From the NCBI GenBank assembly GCA_937893675.1, contig CALBGI010000079.1, positions 1 to 64,000 of the forward strand: a DNA stretch of 64,000 nt, given 5' to 3'. This DNA comes from an uncultured Blautia sp. (GTDB lineage: Bacteria > Bacillota > Clostridia > Lachnospirales > Lachnospiraceae). Position 1 is the stretch's first letter. Each line of letters starts with the position of its first letter. Positions 17,000 to 26,198 of the stretch are shown one piece after another. The position numbers and the translations under genes are program-made. The notes below the pieces were generated by a model. It saw only the letters and a list, made by a program, of their open reading frames with translations. It ran no database searches and was not told where the DNA came from.

Positions 17000-18016
17000 T
17001 TAGTACAGTTTTGCCATCTCCTCAATATTCTCGGAGTTGAACTGAAGCGGCTCGCCAAGAACGACTTCTGTACCGCCGTCATCAGCCTCAGTGATGGTGT
17101 ATTCTACATCATCTGCTGTGAAGGTCTCATCCAGGGCACCAGTGATGTCACCGTTAATGAGTGCGATTGTAGTGTTGGCACTCAGAGCACCAAGGCCTAC
17201 CATATCCCACAGATAGAAGTACGGGCAGGAATGTGCATCGTCATCGCCGGTGTACTCGATCATTTCAGAAGGAAGTCCAAGACCTGTCAGTTTGCAGGTG
17301 GATTCGTTGTCCTGAAGGTATTTTGCTGCTGCTGCAATACCAACGGTAGTCGGAGCGCAGATAACTTTCAGATCCGGATAGTTCTGAACAAGTGCTGCAG
17401 TCTGGTCTGTGGATTTCTGAGGTTCGTCATCGCCGTATGCAACTTCTACAAGCTCAAGTCCTGCGTAAGCTTCATCAGACTCCAGAAGGTCCTGCATAAC
17501 TGCGATCCATGCGTTCTGGTTTGCTGCCTGAGAGGTAGCGGAAAGGATTGCAAACTGTCCTTCGCCTCCGGTGATGTCAAGAACTGCATCCATAAGCGCT
17601 TTTCCTACTGCCTTGGTACCAGCCTGGTTGATGAAAACCTGACGGCTGTCTTTGTTGGGAGCAGAGTCAAAAGAGGATACTTTGATTCCGGCATCCATAG
17701 CTTCTTCCAGTTTTGCCTGGAGAGCGTTTACGTCGTTTGCCGCAATACAGATTGCATCCGGCTGCTGGGAAATCAGGTTGTCCAGAACCTTGATCTGTGC
17801 GTCAGCGGTAGCGGTTTCCGGATAAACAACATCAACGGTAGCACCTGCTGCTTCAGCAGTCTCTACGAAAGATTTTGCTGCTACTTCAAAGAATGCATTA
17901 CCAGCGGATTTTCCAACCAGAGCGATTTTCTTTCCTTCTGCTGCTGCGAATGCCGGAGAAGCTGCTCCAACAATCATTGCTCCACAAAGAAGCGCACTTA
18001 CTACTTTTTTGTTCAT
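17000..18016 (-). CDS. Rhamnose-type ABC transporter substrate-binding protein
   Basis: A 338-residue periplasmic-binding-protein type I. The signal peptide ends near AFA (residue 24), then the mature protein shows GKSAGNAFFEVAAKSF, DAICIAANDVNAL, APTTVGIAAAAKYL and GLGLPSEM. Those match the RhaS/LsrB branch, as I recall it from rhizobial rhamnose systems. ATG 18016 follows GGGAGG. It is the last gene after ATPase and two permeases. No lipobox Cys is evident, which is odd for a Gram-positive binding protein. Rhamnose is supported by family and by rhaA/rhaB about 12 kb away; autoinducer-2 is an alternative. Confidence 0.88.
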   Translation of the reverse strand: MNKKVVSALLCGAMIVGAASPAFAAAEGKKIALVGKSAGNAFFEVAAKSFVETAEAAGATVDVVYPETATADAQIKVLDNLISQQPDAICIAANDVNALQAKLEEAMDAGIKVSSFDSAPNKDSRQVFINQAGTKAVGKALMDAVLDITGGEGQFAILSATSQAANQNAWIAVMQDLLESDEAYAGLELVEVAYGDDEPQKSTDQTAALVQNYPDLKVICAPTTVGIAAAAKYLQDNESTCKLTGLGLPSEMIEYTGDDDAHSCPYFYLWDMVGLGALSANTTIALINGDITGALDETFTADDVEYTITEADDGGTEVVLGEPLQFNSENIEEMAKLY

Positions 18017-18104
18017 GTTTTTTTCCTCCCTTGGAAATATAGTTTTTATTTGCAACTGCCCCATGTTTTCACAGAACAGCTACCTTCGTATTATGATAGC
18101 AAAA

Positions 18105-19109
18105 TTATTTTTTGAGCTTTGCTGCTCTCTTGATCTGTCCTGCAATATTGGGAAGCGCAACCGCTCCGATAAGCAGAAGACCAAGGATCAGAAGAATTAC
18201 CTGTGCATGCACGTTCTGCTGGCCAAGACCAACGCGAAGGCACACAATGATGAATGCAGAAATCACGCCGCCTGCCAGATTGCCTTTGCCGCCTGTGGAA
18301 GAAATTCCGCCGAAGACTGCCATGGCAATGGCATCCATCTCAAATCCGTTACCGGTCGTGGTGTTTGCGCCGTAGGAAGAAGATACCAGAAACAGCGCGC
18401 ACAGTCCGGAAAAAGTTCCCATAATGGTGTAGATAATGAGACGGATTTTCTGTACATGAATTCCGGAATAATAAGCGGTCAGTCTGTTTGTTCCAATCGC
18501 ATATACCCTGCGTCCGAAAGTGCTCTTGCCGAGGATTACGGCAAAAATCACTGCCAGGATCAAAACAAGGAATAAAATATAAGGAATATTTCCAATCTTT
18601 CCGCCGATCATACGGAAACCGTCTGTGTTGGATGCGGAGATACTTCCGCCGCTTCCCAGGACAATCTCAGCGATACCGCGGAAGATAATCTGTGTTGCCA
18701 GTGTCACGATCATCGGCGGCAGTTCCTGGAATCTGGTGAGGATAAAGCCATTTACCAGACCGCAGGCAGTTCCCACTGCCAGCGCAGTAAGCACAACTAC
18801 GATGAACGGTGCTCCTGTATTGCAGACAATACAGCTCATGGTTGCGGAAAGACATACGATAGAACCTACGGAAATATCAATTTCACCGAGGATCAGAATG
18901 TACGCCATAGGTATCATCAGAAATACTTCCGCCAGATAAACCGGCATCTGACGAAGCAGACTGTTCAGATTATAATACTCGGAAAAGAATGCACAAAAAA
19001 TATTTACTGCGATAAATACAAGGACAAGAATGCCTTCCCAGCTGAAAATCATCTGTTTCACGGGACTTTGCGGCACATTGTTAATACTTCTTCCAGATTT
19101 TCCAGCCAT
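18105..19109 (-). CDS. Sugar ABC transporter permease (rhamnose type, second)
   Basis: A 334-residue inner-membrane permease of the BPD_transp_2 (ribose/rhamnose) family with 9-10 hydrophobic segments. It has the family segment MAYILILGEIDISVGSIV and the later GTNRLTAYYSGIHVQKIR coupling loop. ATG 19109 follows GGGAGA by 7 bases; a GTG at 19115 that overlaps the previous stop is also in frame. It pairs with the adjacent permease as a heterodimer. An 88-base gap separates it from the binding-protein gene. Confidence 0.92.
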   Translation of the reverse strand: MAGKSGRSINNVPQSPVKQMIFSWEGILVLVFIAVNIFCAFFSEYYNLNSLLRQMPVYLAEVFLMIPMAYILILGEIDISVGSIVCLSATMSCIVCNTGAPFIVVVLTALAVGTACGLVNGFILTRFQELPPMIVTLATQIIFRGIAEIVLGSGGSISASNTDGFRMIGGKIGNIPYILFLVLILAVIFAVILGKSTFGRRVYAIGTNRLTAYYSGIHVQKIRLIIYTIMGTFSGLCALFLVSSSYGANTTTGNGFEMDAIAMAVFGGISSTGGKGNLAGGVISAFIIVCLRVGLGQQNVHAQVILLILGLLLIGAVALPNIAGQIKRAAKLKK

Positions 19110-19111
19110 GA

Positions 19112-20104
19112 TCACATCTCCCTTCCTTTTAATGCATTTCTGTCGGCAATGCGCTGCAGAACAACGTTGACTACAACGACTGCCAGGATCAGGACACCCT
19201 TAATTGTATTCTGGGCCAGAGCGTCAATGCCCACCAACGGAAGTGCTTTTGCAATGGTTGCCAGGATCAGAGAACCAAGAAGCGCTCCGACTACCGTACC
19301 GCGTCCGCCGCTCATGCTGACTCCGCCGATAACGCAGGCAGCGATAACATCCATTTCACCGCCGAACTGCATATCCGGCATGGCAGAAGCATAAATGGAA
19401 ACCTGAAGTGCTCCGCCCAGACCGGCAAGGAAGCCCATGATCATATAAACCATCAGTTTTACGTTCTTAACATTGATACCGGAAACCTCTGCCGCATTGG
19501 CATTGCTTCCCACTGCATAAATCTTACGGCCGGTTCTCGTCCATTTCATAAAGCAGAAGAAAACAACATAGCACAGAATGGTTACCCAGATTACAAGACT
19601 TATTCCCAAAAACTTTGTCGTAGCAAAATCTTTGAAGCTTCCAAGAGCTGCTGCGCCGGCCCATTCCCCACCGTTGGAGATCAGATAGCCCATGGCGCGG
19701 AATACATACATGAAGCCCATTGTTGCTATGATCGGCGGTACATCTGCTCTTGAGATGACCAGACCTACCAGCAGGCCACATCCGGTACCGATGGCAATGG
19801 CAATAAGGAAAGCCAGAGCCGGGCTGGAAATATGCTCATATTTCAAAAGCATACCGATCGCCATACCAGACAAAGCCAGGGTAGACATAATGGAAATATC
19901 AATTCCTCCGATAAGCATCACACACAGCATACCCAGCGCCATAACCATGGTAACTGCATTGTTTTTCAGCATATCCAGCAGAGATTTCGGTGTCAAAAAC
20001 GAGGGGCTTATCACGGTAACAACCGCAAAGAGCAAAATCAGAATCACTGCCAGCAACGCTTCACGGGAACCTGTCAGCTTTTTGATAAACGATTTCTTTT
20101 CCAT
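19112..20104 (-). CDS. Sugar ABC transporter permease (rhamnose type, first)
   Basis: A 330-residue BPD_transp_2 family permease. It carries the conserved MLCVMLIGGIDISIMSTLALSG segment and the cytoplasmic coupling loop VGSNANAAEVSGINVKN. It starts immediately after the ATPase gene with no gap and ends just before the second permease, so all are one operon. It probably forms the membrane channel with its neighbour. Confidence 0.93.
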   Translation of the reverse strand: MEKKSFIKKLTGSREALLAVILILLFAVVTVISPSFLTPKSLLDMLKNNAVTMVMALGMLCVMLIGGIDISIMSTLALSGMAIGMLLKYEHISSPALAFLIAIAIGTGCGLLVGLVISRADVPPIIATMGFMYVFRAMGYLISNGGEWAGAAALGSFKDFATTKFLGISLVIWVTILCYVVFFCFMKWTRTGRKIYAVGSNANAAEVSGINVKNVKLMVYMIMGFLAGLGGALQVSIYASAMPDMQFGGEMDVIAACVIGGVSMSGGRGTVVGALLGSLILATIAKALPLVGIDALAQNTIKGVLILAVVVVNVVLQRIADRNALKGREM

Positions 20105-21619
20105 TTAGTTGGCCCCCTTTCCGGTGTTTTTAGAGCTTTTCTCCATAGCAAGCTCCAGAATTCTCTCCTGTGTGGCCTCTTCGCGGGAAAGCTCGCCGGT
20201 CTTGCGTCCGTTACACATAACAATGATCCTGTCACTCATTCCCAGGATCTCCGGCATTTCGGAGGAAATCAGGATGATCGCGTATCCCTGCAGAGCCAAG
20301 TCTCCCATGATCGCATAAATTTCAGCCTTTGCACCAACGTCCACACCTTTGGTGGGTTCGTCCATGATAACAACCTTCATCTCCTGGCTCAGCGCTTTGG
20401 CAACAACGACTTTCTGCTGGTTACCACCGGACAGAGAGCTTGCCGGCTGGAAGATATCCACAGCCTTGGTGTCCACTTCCTCCAAAAGCTGTTTTGACAG
20501 CTCGCGCTCTTTTTTCTCGTTATTGATCCCATGCTTCGCATATTTGCTGATCGTTGGTAAGGTTACGTTCCGTCCCAGCCCCCAGCTCATAATGAGTCCT
20601 GCTTTCTGACGGTCCTCCGGAAGAAGGATGATTCCTTTTTCCATAGCATCCGAAGGCTGTTTGATATGTATTTCTTTTCCTTCCAGGAATACCTTTCCGG
20701 AATCCGGACGGGTAATTCCGCAGACTGCTTCCACAACCTCGGTACGACCTGCGCCAACCAGACCGGTAAGACCTACGATCTCGCCTGCATGTACATTAAA
20801 GGATACGTTTTTGAAATAACCGGTTCTGGAAAGACCTTCGATTCGGAGCATTTCCTCTCCGGGCTTTACCTCCGGCTTCGGGAACAAATCTTTGATCTCA
20901 CGGCCAACCATTGCTTTGATCAGGTCTGCATTGGTGATGCCGTCCACATCATAGGTTCCGATATACTGAGAATCACGGAAAACAGTAACTCTGGAAGCCA
21001 GACGGTACATATCCTCAAAACGGTGTGAAATAAAAATAATGGAAACTCCATCCGCTTTGAGCTTGTCAACCAGTGTGTACAGCTTCTCAGATTCTGTTCT
21101 TGTCAGTGCTGCTGTCGGCTCATCCAAAATGATGATGCGGGCATTGGTAGACATTGCCTTGGCAATTTCAACCATCTGCTGCTGTGCCACACTCAGTGTT
21201 CCCATCTCCGCAGTTGCATCAAAATCCGCATCAAGCTGAGCCAGAAGTTTGTTTGCCTCTGTATTCATTGTTTTCCACTGGATCATATGATTTTTAATGA
21301 TCTCATGACCCATAAAAATATTTTCCGCAACAGTCAGATGTGGATAGGATGTCGGGTGCTGATAAACAGCGGCGATTCCTGCTGCCGCAGCATCCTTCGG
21401 TCCTTTGAAGTCCACCTTCTGCCCATTTAAAAACATCTCGCCTTCTTCCGCCTTATGTACGCCGGTGATAACTTTGATAAATGTGGATTTACCAGCACCG
21501 TTTTCACCCATAAGTGCATGAACCTCGCCAGGCTTAAGCTGGAACTGCACATTGTTAAGTGCTTTCACGCCTGGGAAAATCTTAGTAATGCCTTTTAATT
21601 CAAGAACATATTCAGACAC
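20105..21619 (-). CDS. Sugar ABC transporter ATP-binding protein (rhamnose type)
   Basis: A 504-residue tandem ATPase of the RbsA/RhaT kind. The N-terminal module has GENGAGKST, LSVAQQQ and IIILDEPTAAL. The C-terminal module has the degenerate Walker A GLVGAGRTE typical of this family, with LSGGNQQKV and VVIMDEPTKGVD. I chose GTG 21619, 8 bases after GGAGG; the ATG at 21643 overlaps the ribosome site. It is the first gene of the transporter operon and diverges from the response regulator at 21771, which probably controls it. Confidence 0.93.
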   Translation of the reverse strand: MSEYVLELKGITKIFPGVKALNNVQFQLKPGEVHALMGENGAGKSTFIKVITGVHKAEEGEMFLNGQKVDFKGPKDAAAAGIAAVYQHPTSYPHLTVAENIFMGHEIIKNHMIQWKTMNTEANKLLAQLDADFDATAEMGTLSVAQQQMVEIAKAMSTNARIIILDEPTAALTRTESEKLYTLVDKLKADGVSIIFISHRFEDMYRLASRVTVFRDSQYIGTYDVDGITNADLIKAMVGREIKDLFPKPEVKPGEEMLRIEGLSRTGYFKNVSFNVHAGEIVGLTGLVGAGRTEVVEAVCGITRPDSGKVFLEGKEIHIKQPSDAMEKGIILLPEDRQKAGLIMSWGLGRNVTLPTISKYAKHGINNEKKERELSKQLLEEVDTKAVDIFQPASSLSGGNQQKVVVAKALSQEMKVVIMDEPTKGVDVGAKAEIYAIMGDLALQGYAIILISSEMPEILGMSDRIIVMCNGRKTGELSREEATQERILELAMEKSSKNTGKGAN

Positions 21620-21770
21620 GGCTTTCTCTCCTCCCTGTATCATTTCTGTCTTTATTTTATCACCGGATTTTTTTTTGGAAAACGGGAATATTTTTGGAAT
21701 CTGGGTAAAATCTTTTTTATTTATGTGCTATAATAAAACCACTTTACATCTGAAAATAAAGGAGCAGCCC
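21620..21770. promoter_or_regulatory. Divergent promoter region, transporter versus two-component genes
   Basis: On the plus strand TATAAT (21729-21734) lies 36 bases before the response regulator start, without a good -35. On the minus strand TAAAAT (21654-21659) precedes the ATPase gene, also with a poor -35. Weak -35 boxes suggest activator-dependent promoters, consistent with control by the AraC-type response regulator. Confidence 0.4.
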
Positions 21771-23318
21771 ATGAAACTATTAATCGTAGACGACGAAGCG
21801 CTTACCAGGACCGGCCTTATCTCCTCTGTGGATTGGAAGGCTCTGGGTATTCATGAAATTTATCAGGCCGATGACGGCTATCATGGTCTTGAAATGGCGC
21901 GCCTCCACTCGCCGGAAATCATCCTCTGCGATGTCCGCATGCCCCGAATGGATGGCATTGACATGCTGCAGCGCATTGAGGAATTTTTGCCGGACAGTGT
22001 CGCCATTTTCATGAGCGGTTACTCGGACAAGGAATACCTCAAAGCCGCCATTCGTCTCAAAGCCATTACCTATATCGAAAAACCCTTAGACCCCAAAGAA
22101 GTGACGGCAGCGATCCAGGAAGCCTGCAAAAGCTATCAGCAAAAGATCCGTTCCCACCGGGGCGAGGCTCTGCACTCCCTGGCTACGGCCTCTCTTCTGG
22201 CCCAGCAGCTTACAACCCCCTACGGCGCCAATCAGAAAGAGATCGAGGCTCTCACCGGGGAGCTTTCCCTGCGCATTATGCCGGGCACCGTTTTTACTGC
22301 CTTTATCGTCAGCCGGCCTGCCGTTTTTGACATCAGCGATGTCTCAGAAAACGAAATCCTTCATTCCCTGGAGGAATTTTTGCGCTATTACCATATGAAT
22401 TGTGTTTCTATTGAAAAACGGCAGTATCTGGTATATTTTGTGTTTGGCTCCACCCGCCCTTCCTCCTCTGTTATCCGCTCTATCGGAAAATTTTTCAGCG
22501 AGCAGTACGCGCCGCTTGGGAAGCATTATATCATTGCAGGAAATACCTTTGCCGGCATCTCCAAAGCCTACCAGTCCTATGCCTCCGCAGTGGTGCTCCT
22601 GCAGAGCAGCTTCTTTTTCCCGGAAAATACGTTTCTCACACCGGAAATGTTAAAAACGCTTCCTTCAAAACCTGCGGATGCGTTATGTCTTGCACCGGAG
22701 GATGCGTTCCATCAGCTCCTGACCGACAAAGACCAGACCGGCTGCACTGCATTTTTCTGCCGGCTGTGGGAGTTTTTCAGCGAAAACTGCACGCTGCTGC
22801 CAAACCAGGTCAAAGATATTTATTATAAGCTTTTTATCTCGCTGGAGGACGCCCGCAAACAGCAGCAGCTTTCCTCTGACAGCTCCGGCGCCATTGTAGA
22901 CGCTCTGGAAGCATGCTTTTCTTATGAGGAACTGCACCGGACTCTGATTTCCAAAACCCAGGCTTATCTGGAGGACGCGGCGAATTCCACCCAGGAAAAT
23001 GCAACGATCTTCCTTATCAAGGACTATATCAGCAAAAACTATATGAATGAGTCGCTCTCGGTAAAGGACATCAGCGCCCATGTATTTCTGTCCGCTTCCT
23101 ATGTATGCACCTTTTTCAAGAACGAGACCAGCCAGACGCTGAACCAGTATCTTACGGAATATCGAATGGAAAAGGCAAAGCAGCTTTTGAGCGATGCCCG
23201 ATACAAAATCGCAGACATTTCTTCCCGCGTAGGCTACAGCGACGGAAACTATTTCGGAAAAAGCTTCAAGAAATACACCGGGCTTTCCCCGTCTGAATAC
23301 AGGGAGAAGATATTATAA
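21771..23318 (+). CDS. YesN-type response regulator with AraC output domain
   Basis: A 515-residue protein with an N-terminal receiver (phosphoacceptor Asp54 in ILCDVRMPRMDG, Lys in YIEKPLD). A middle region of about 280 residues follows, then a C-terminal AraC helix-turn-helix (LSVKDISAHVFLSASYVCTFFKNETSQTL and IADISSRVGYSDGNYFGKSFKKYTG). ATG 21771 follows AAAGGAGC; longer readings extend through the promoter. Its stop overlaps the kinase start by one base (TAATG), so they are a cognate pair. The divergent rhamnose-type transporter is the expected target. Confidence 0.95.
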   Translation: MKLLIVDDEALTRTGLISSVDWKALGIHEIYQADDGYHGLEMARLHSPEIILCDVRMPRMDGIDMLQRIEEFLPDSVAIFMSGYSDKEYLKAAIRLKAITYIEKPLDPKEVTAAIQEACKSYQQKIRSHRGEALHSLATASLLAQQLTTPYGANQKEIEALTGELSLRIMPGTVFTAFIVSRPAVFDISDVSENEILHSLEEFLRYYHMNCVSIEKRQYLVYFVFGSTRPSSSVIRSIGKFFSEQYAPLGKHYIIAGNTFAGISKAYQSYASAVVLLQSSFFFPENTFLTPEMLKTLPSKPADALCLAPEDAFHQLLTDKDQTGCTAFFCRLWEFFSENCTLLPNQVKDIYYKLFISLEDARKQQQLSSDSSGAIVDALEACFSYEELHRTLISKTQAYLEDAANSTQENATIFLIKDYISKNYMNESLSVKDISAHVFLSASYVCTFFKNETSQTLNQYLTEYRMEKAKQLLSDARYKIADISSRVGYSDGNYFGKSFKKYTGLSPSEYREKIL

Positions 23319-26137
23319 TGAAACAATTATTCAAAAAAATCGCACAGTCTTACGGAAATATGAAGCTCCAGTCCAAATTTACGCTGGCTCTGCTCCTTGC
23401 CGTCACGGTGCCGATCCTTATGCTTGGACTTTTTTTCTATGGACGTCTGTACAATATGATCGTGTCAGATACCATCCGGCAGGAGCAGGACGCTTCTGCC
23501 CATACCGCGCCTTTGATCGAGGAAACCGTAAAAAAAGTGGTAAACGTCAGCAGCGCCCTCACGGAGCTTCCTTTTTACAGCAGCCTGTTCCATATGCCGG
23601 TAGGCGATTCCCTGAACGAGCTTGTGGAGTCTGCGGATGCCATGGAGTTTCGCCAAAAAGCCAACGAGCTCATAGACGGAAGCCTTATTACCGGTATCCG
23701 CATTTATACAGATCTGCCTGCTGACGCTCAGGTTCTCTACAACAGCGAGGCTACCCGCAATCTTTTTTCTCCTATTTCCTCCATACGCGGCACTTACTGG
23801 TACGGCATTTTCCAGGGGCAAAGCACGCTCTCTGAGCTGTACTGTCCTCCTTTTTATCTTGGAACACAGGAACAGGAAAAGAACGGCAGTCTGGCTTATA
23901 TCCGCTCCACCACCATGTATTACCGCCAGAAGCCCTGTGATGTCTACGTGGCTGTTTACTATTCCGCAGATGCGTTTCAGAAAATCCTGTCCGAGAATCT
24001 TTCGTCCACAGGAAGCGTTTCCTATATTATCAATGAGCGCAACAATCTTGTCGCCTCCTCTGATACCTCCCTGTCCGGCATTTACTGGCTGAACTATGAT
24101 ATCATCAAGGATGCGTTCATGTCCTCCAACAATTTTATGGAGCGCACACTTTTGGATGAGAAGGTATACGCCGGATTTTACAGTATCGGCAAAACCCAGT
24201 GGTTTATGGTGACCATTCTTCCCTCCACTCCCATGATCGAGGAAAGCAACCGCATCATGTTCCGCTTTGCCCTTTTGTATCTGGGCTTTCTGGCTCTTGC
24301 CCTCGTACTGGCAACGTTTCTTTCCCGCTCCATCACCGGCCGGATTTCTTCTGTCATCAGCCAGATGAATCTCGTCAAGCAGGGGCCGCCGATTCCCATG
24401 GAAAGTCCCAGCGCTCATGATGAGGTGGGTGAGCTTATTGACACCTACAACTATATGACGCGAAAAATGCAGACGCTCATGGAGAATCAGGCGAAGAGTG
24501 CGGAAGATTTACGTATTGCAGAATTTAATTCCCTTCAGGCGCAGATCAATCCCCACTTTCTCTACAACACCATGGATATGATCAACTGGCTGGCTCAGCA
24601 GGGGCGTACTTCTGAAATCAGCAGCGCCGTGCAGAATCTTTCCCGCTTTTACAAGCTCACGCTCAGCCGTAAAGGAAGCATCAGCACCATCGCCAAGGAA
24701 ATCGAGCATGTATCGATATATACCCAGATCCAAAATATGCGTTTTCACGACAGTATTGAGTTTATTACCGACATTCCCGATACGCTTTTGGATTACCAGA
24801 TCCCCAAGCTGACTCTGCAGCCTGTGGTAGAGAATGCCATCCTGCACGGAATTCTTGAAAAAAGCACAAAATCCGGAACCATAGTCGTGACAGGATGGAT
24901 GGAAGATTCTGATATTGTACTCCTGGTATCCGATGACGGCGTAGGGATCCCGCCGGAAAAAATGCCCACAATCCTCACCGGCACCGGCCAAAGCACTTCC
25001 GGCGGCACCAATATCGCTGTATTCAACACCCACCGCCGGCTTCAGATCCTGTACGGCTCCGAATACGGCCTCACTTATACAAGTGAAAAAGGAAAAGGAA
25101 CGGAGGTACAGATCCGGATCCCTGCCCAGACGGAATATCACAGTCCTTATATGCAGCGAAAGGCCTCCGACGGGCACCTGCCCGTCTATCCTCTTGTAGG
25201 TGTTTCCGAAAATCCAAAGATTTCCTGCGCCATGGGGTCCACGCCGGAAAAGCTTCTGGAATACAGCCAGAAGCTTGCCCAGAATCTCTACAGCATCCAG
25301 AACCTGCACCAGATTTCCCCGCGGCTTCCCCAGGATGAAAGTATTTACATTCTTTCCCATGAAGTAACGGCAGATTTTCCGCCGCATGTGCACAGTCACT
25401 TTGAGCTGAACTATGTGTGCAGCGGCTCGGTCATCAATGACATTGACGGCAACGAGGTATACATGAATCCGGGAGATCTGATCTTTTTGAACCGAAAGGC
25501 AGTCCACTCCCTTCAATACTGGCAGCCGGGTTCCCTGCTCATTAATTTCTGTCTGAAGGAAGAGGCTTTTCAGGGCACTCTGAAAAGCTTCTATTCGGAC
25601 AACAACCTGCTCTCCTCCTTTTTTCGAGAGGAACCCAATGACGGAACAAATTATATTTTCTTTTCCCTGGGACACAGTCTGGAAGCACAGTCCATCCTTG
25701 CTTCTGTGATACAGGAATACGCGCAGCATGATTTTCATCATTCCTATTCCCTGGAAGCTCTGCTTTTGCTTTTGTTCCATTATCTTATCAGCTCCAGGGA
25801 GTACAGCTGCCATGGCACGGATCGTCACACCTATGAGGTCCTTCAGTATCTGAGAGAGCACAGTCTCTCCCATGACTGTATTTCCAGAACAGCACGCCAT
25901 TTTCATTATCAGGAGGAGGCGCTTCGCATTCTGGTAAAAAAACATACGGGAAGAAGTCTGGAAAGCTTCATGGGGGAATCCAGACTGGAAAATGCTCTGG
26001 AGCTACTGGCAGATCCCAGTCTCAATATTTACCAGGTTGTGGAGCAGTGCGGCTATGAAGACGCTGAGGAATTCTTCCGCGTATTCCGCAAAAAATTCCA
26101 TATTTCTCCCACCGAATACAGGGAACAATTCCTGTAG
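23318..26137 (+). CDS. Histidine kinase fused to a C-terminal AraC-type regulator
   Basis: A 939-residue protein. The first 600 residues form a YesM-type kinase: two membrane segments (about 20-45 and 310-335) around an extracytoplasmic sensor, a HAMP domain, His_kinase with His413 in QINPHFLYN, and an ATPase domain with N-box LQPVVENAILHG and G-box DDGVGIPPE. After a linker, residues 684-735 are a cupin (ADFPPHVHSHFELNYVCSG, NPGDLIFLN), and about 850-939 are an AraC helix-turn-helix ending FFRVFRKKFHISPTEYREQF. The frame is open throughout. Kinases of this type normally stop after the ATPase domain, so the fused regulator would sit at the membrane. Confidence 0.93.
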   Translation: MKQLFKKIAQSYGNMKLQSKFTLALLLAVTVPILMLGLFFYGRLYNMIVSDTIRQEQDASAHTAPLIEETVKKVVNVSSALTELPFYSSLFHMPVGDSLNELVESADAMEFRQKANELIDGSLITGIRIYTDLPADAQVLYNSEATRNLFSPISSIRGTYWYGIFQGQSTLSELYCPPFYLGTQEQEKNGSLAYIRSTTMYYRQKPCDVYVAVYYSADAFQKILSENLSSTGSVSYIINERNNLVASSDTSLSGIYWLNYDIIKDAFMSSNNFMERTLLDEKVYAGFYSIGKTQWFMVTILPSTPMIEESNRIMFRFALLYLGFLALALVLATFLSRSITGRISSVISQMNLVKQGPPIPMESPSAHDEVGELIDTYNYMTRKMQTLMENQAKSAEDLRIAEFNSLQAQINPHFLYNTMDMINWLAQQGRTSEISSAVQNLSRFYKLTLSRKGSISTIAKEIEHVSIYTQIQNMRFHDSIEFITDIPDTLLDYQIPKLTLQPVVENAILHGILEKSTKSGTIVVTGWMEDSDIVLLVSDDGVGIPPEKMPTILTGTGQSTSGGTNIAVFNTHRRLQILYGSEYGLTYTSEKGKGTEVQIRIPAQTEYHSPYMQRKASDGHLPVYPLVGVSENPKISCAMGSTPEKLLEYSQKLAQNLYSIQNLHQISPRLPQDESIYILSHEVTADFPPHVHSHFELNYVCSGSVINDIDGNEVYMNPGDLIFLNRKAVHSLQYWQPGSLLINFCLKEEAFQGTLKSFYSDNNLLSSFFREEPNDGTNYIFFSLGHSLEAQSILASVIQEYAQHDFHHSYSLEALLLLLFHYLISSREYSCHGTDRHTYEVLQYLREHSLSHDCISRTARHFHYQEEALRILVKKHTGRSLESFMGESRLENALELLADPSLNIYQVVEQCGYEDAEEFFRVFRKKFHISPTEYREQFL

Positions 26138-26198
26138 ACAGCGCGGTTATATCGCAAGTGATATCCTAGGAACGTAAGATTTTTCCTGCGGGAAGTTT

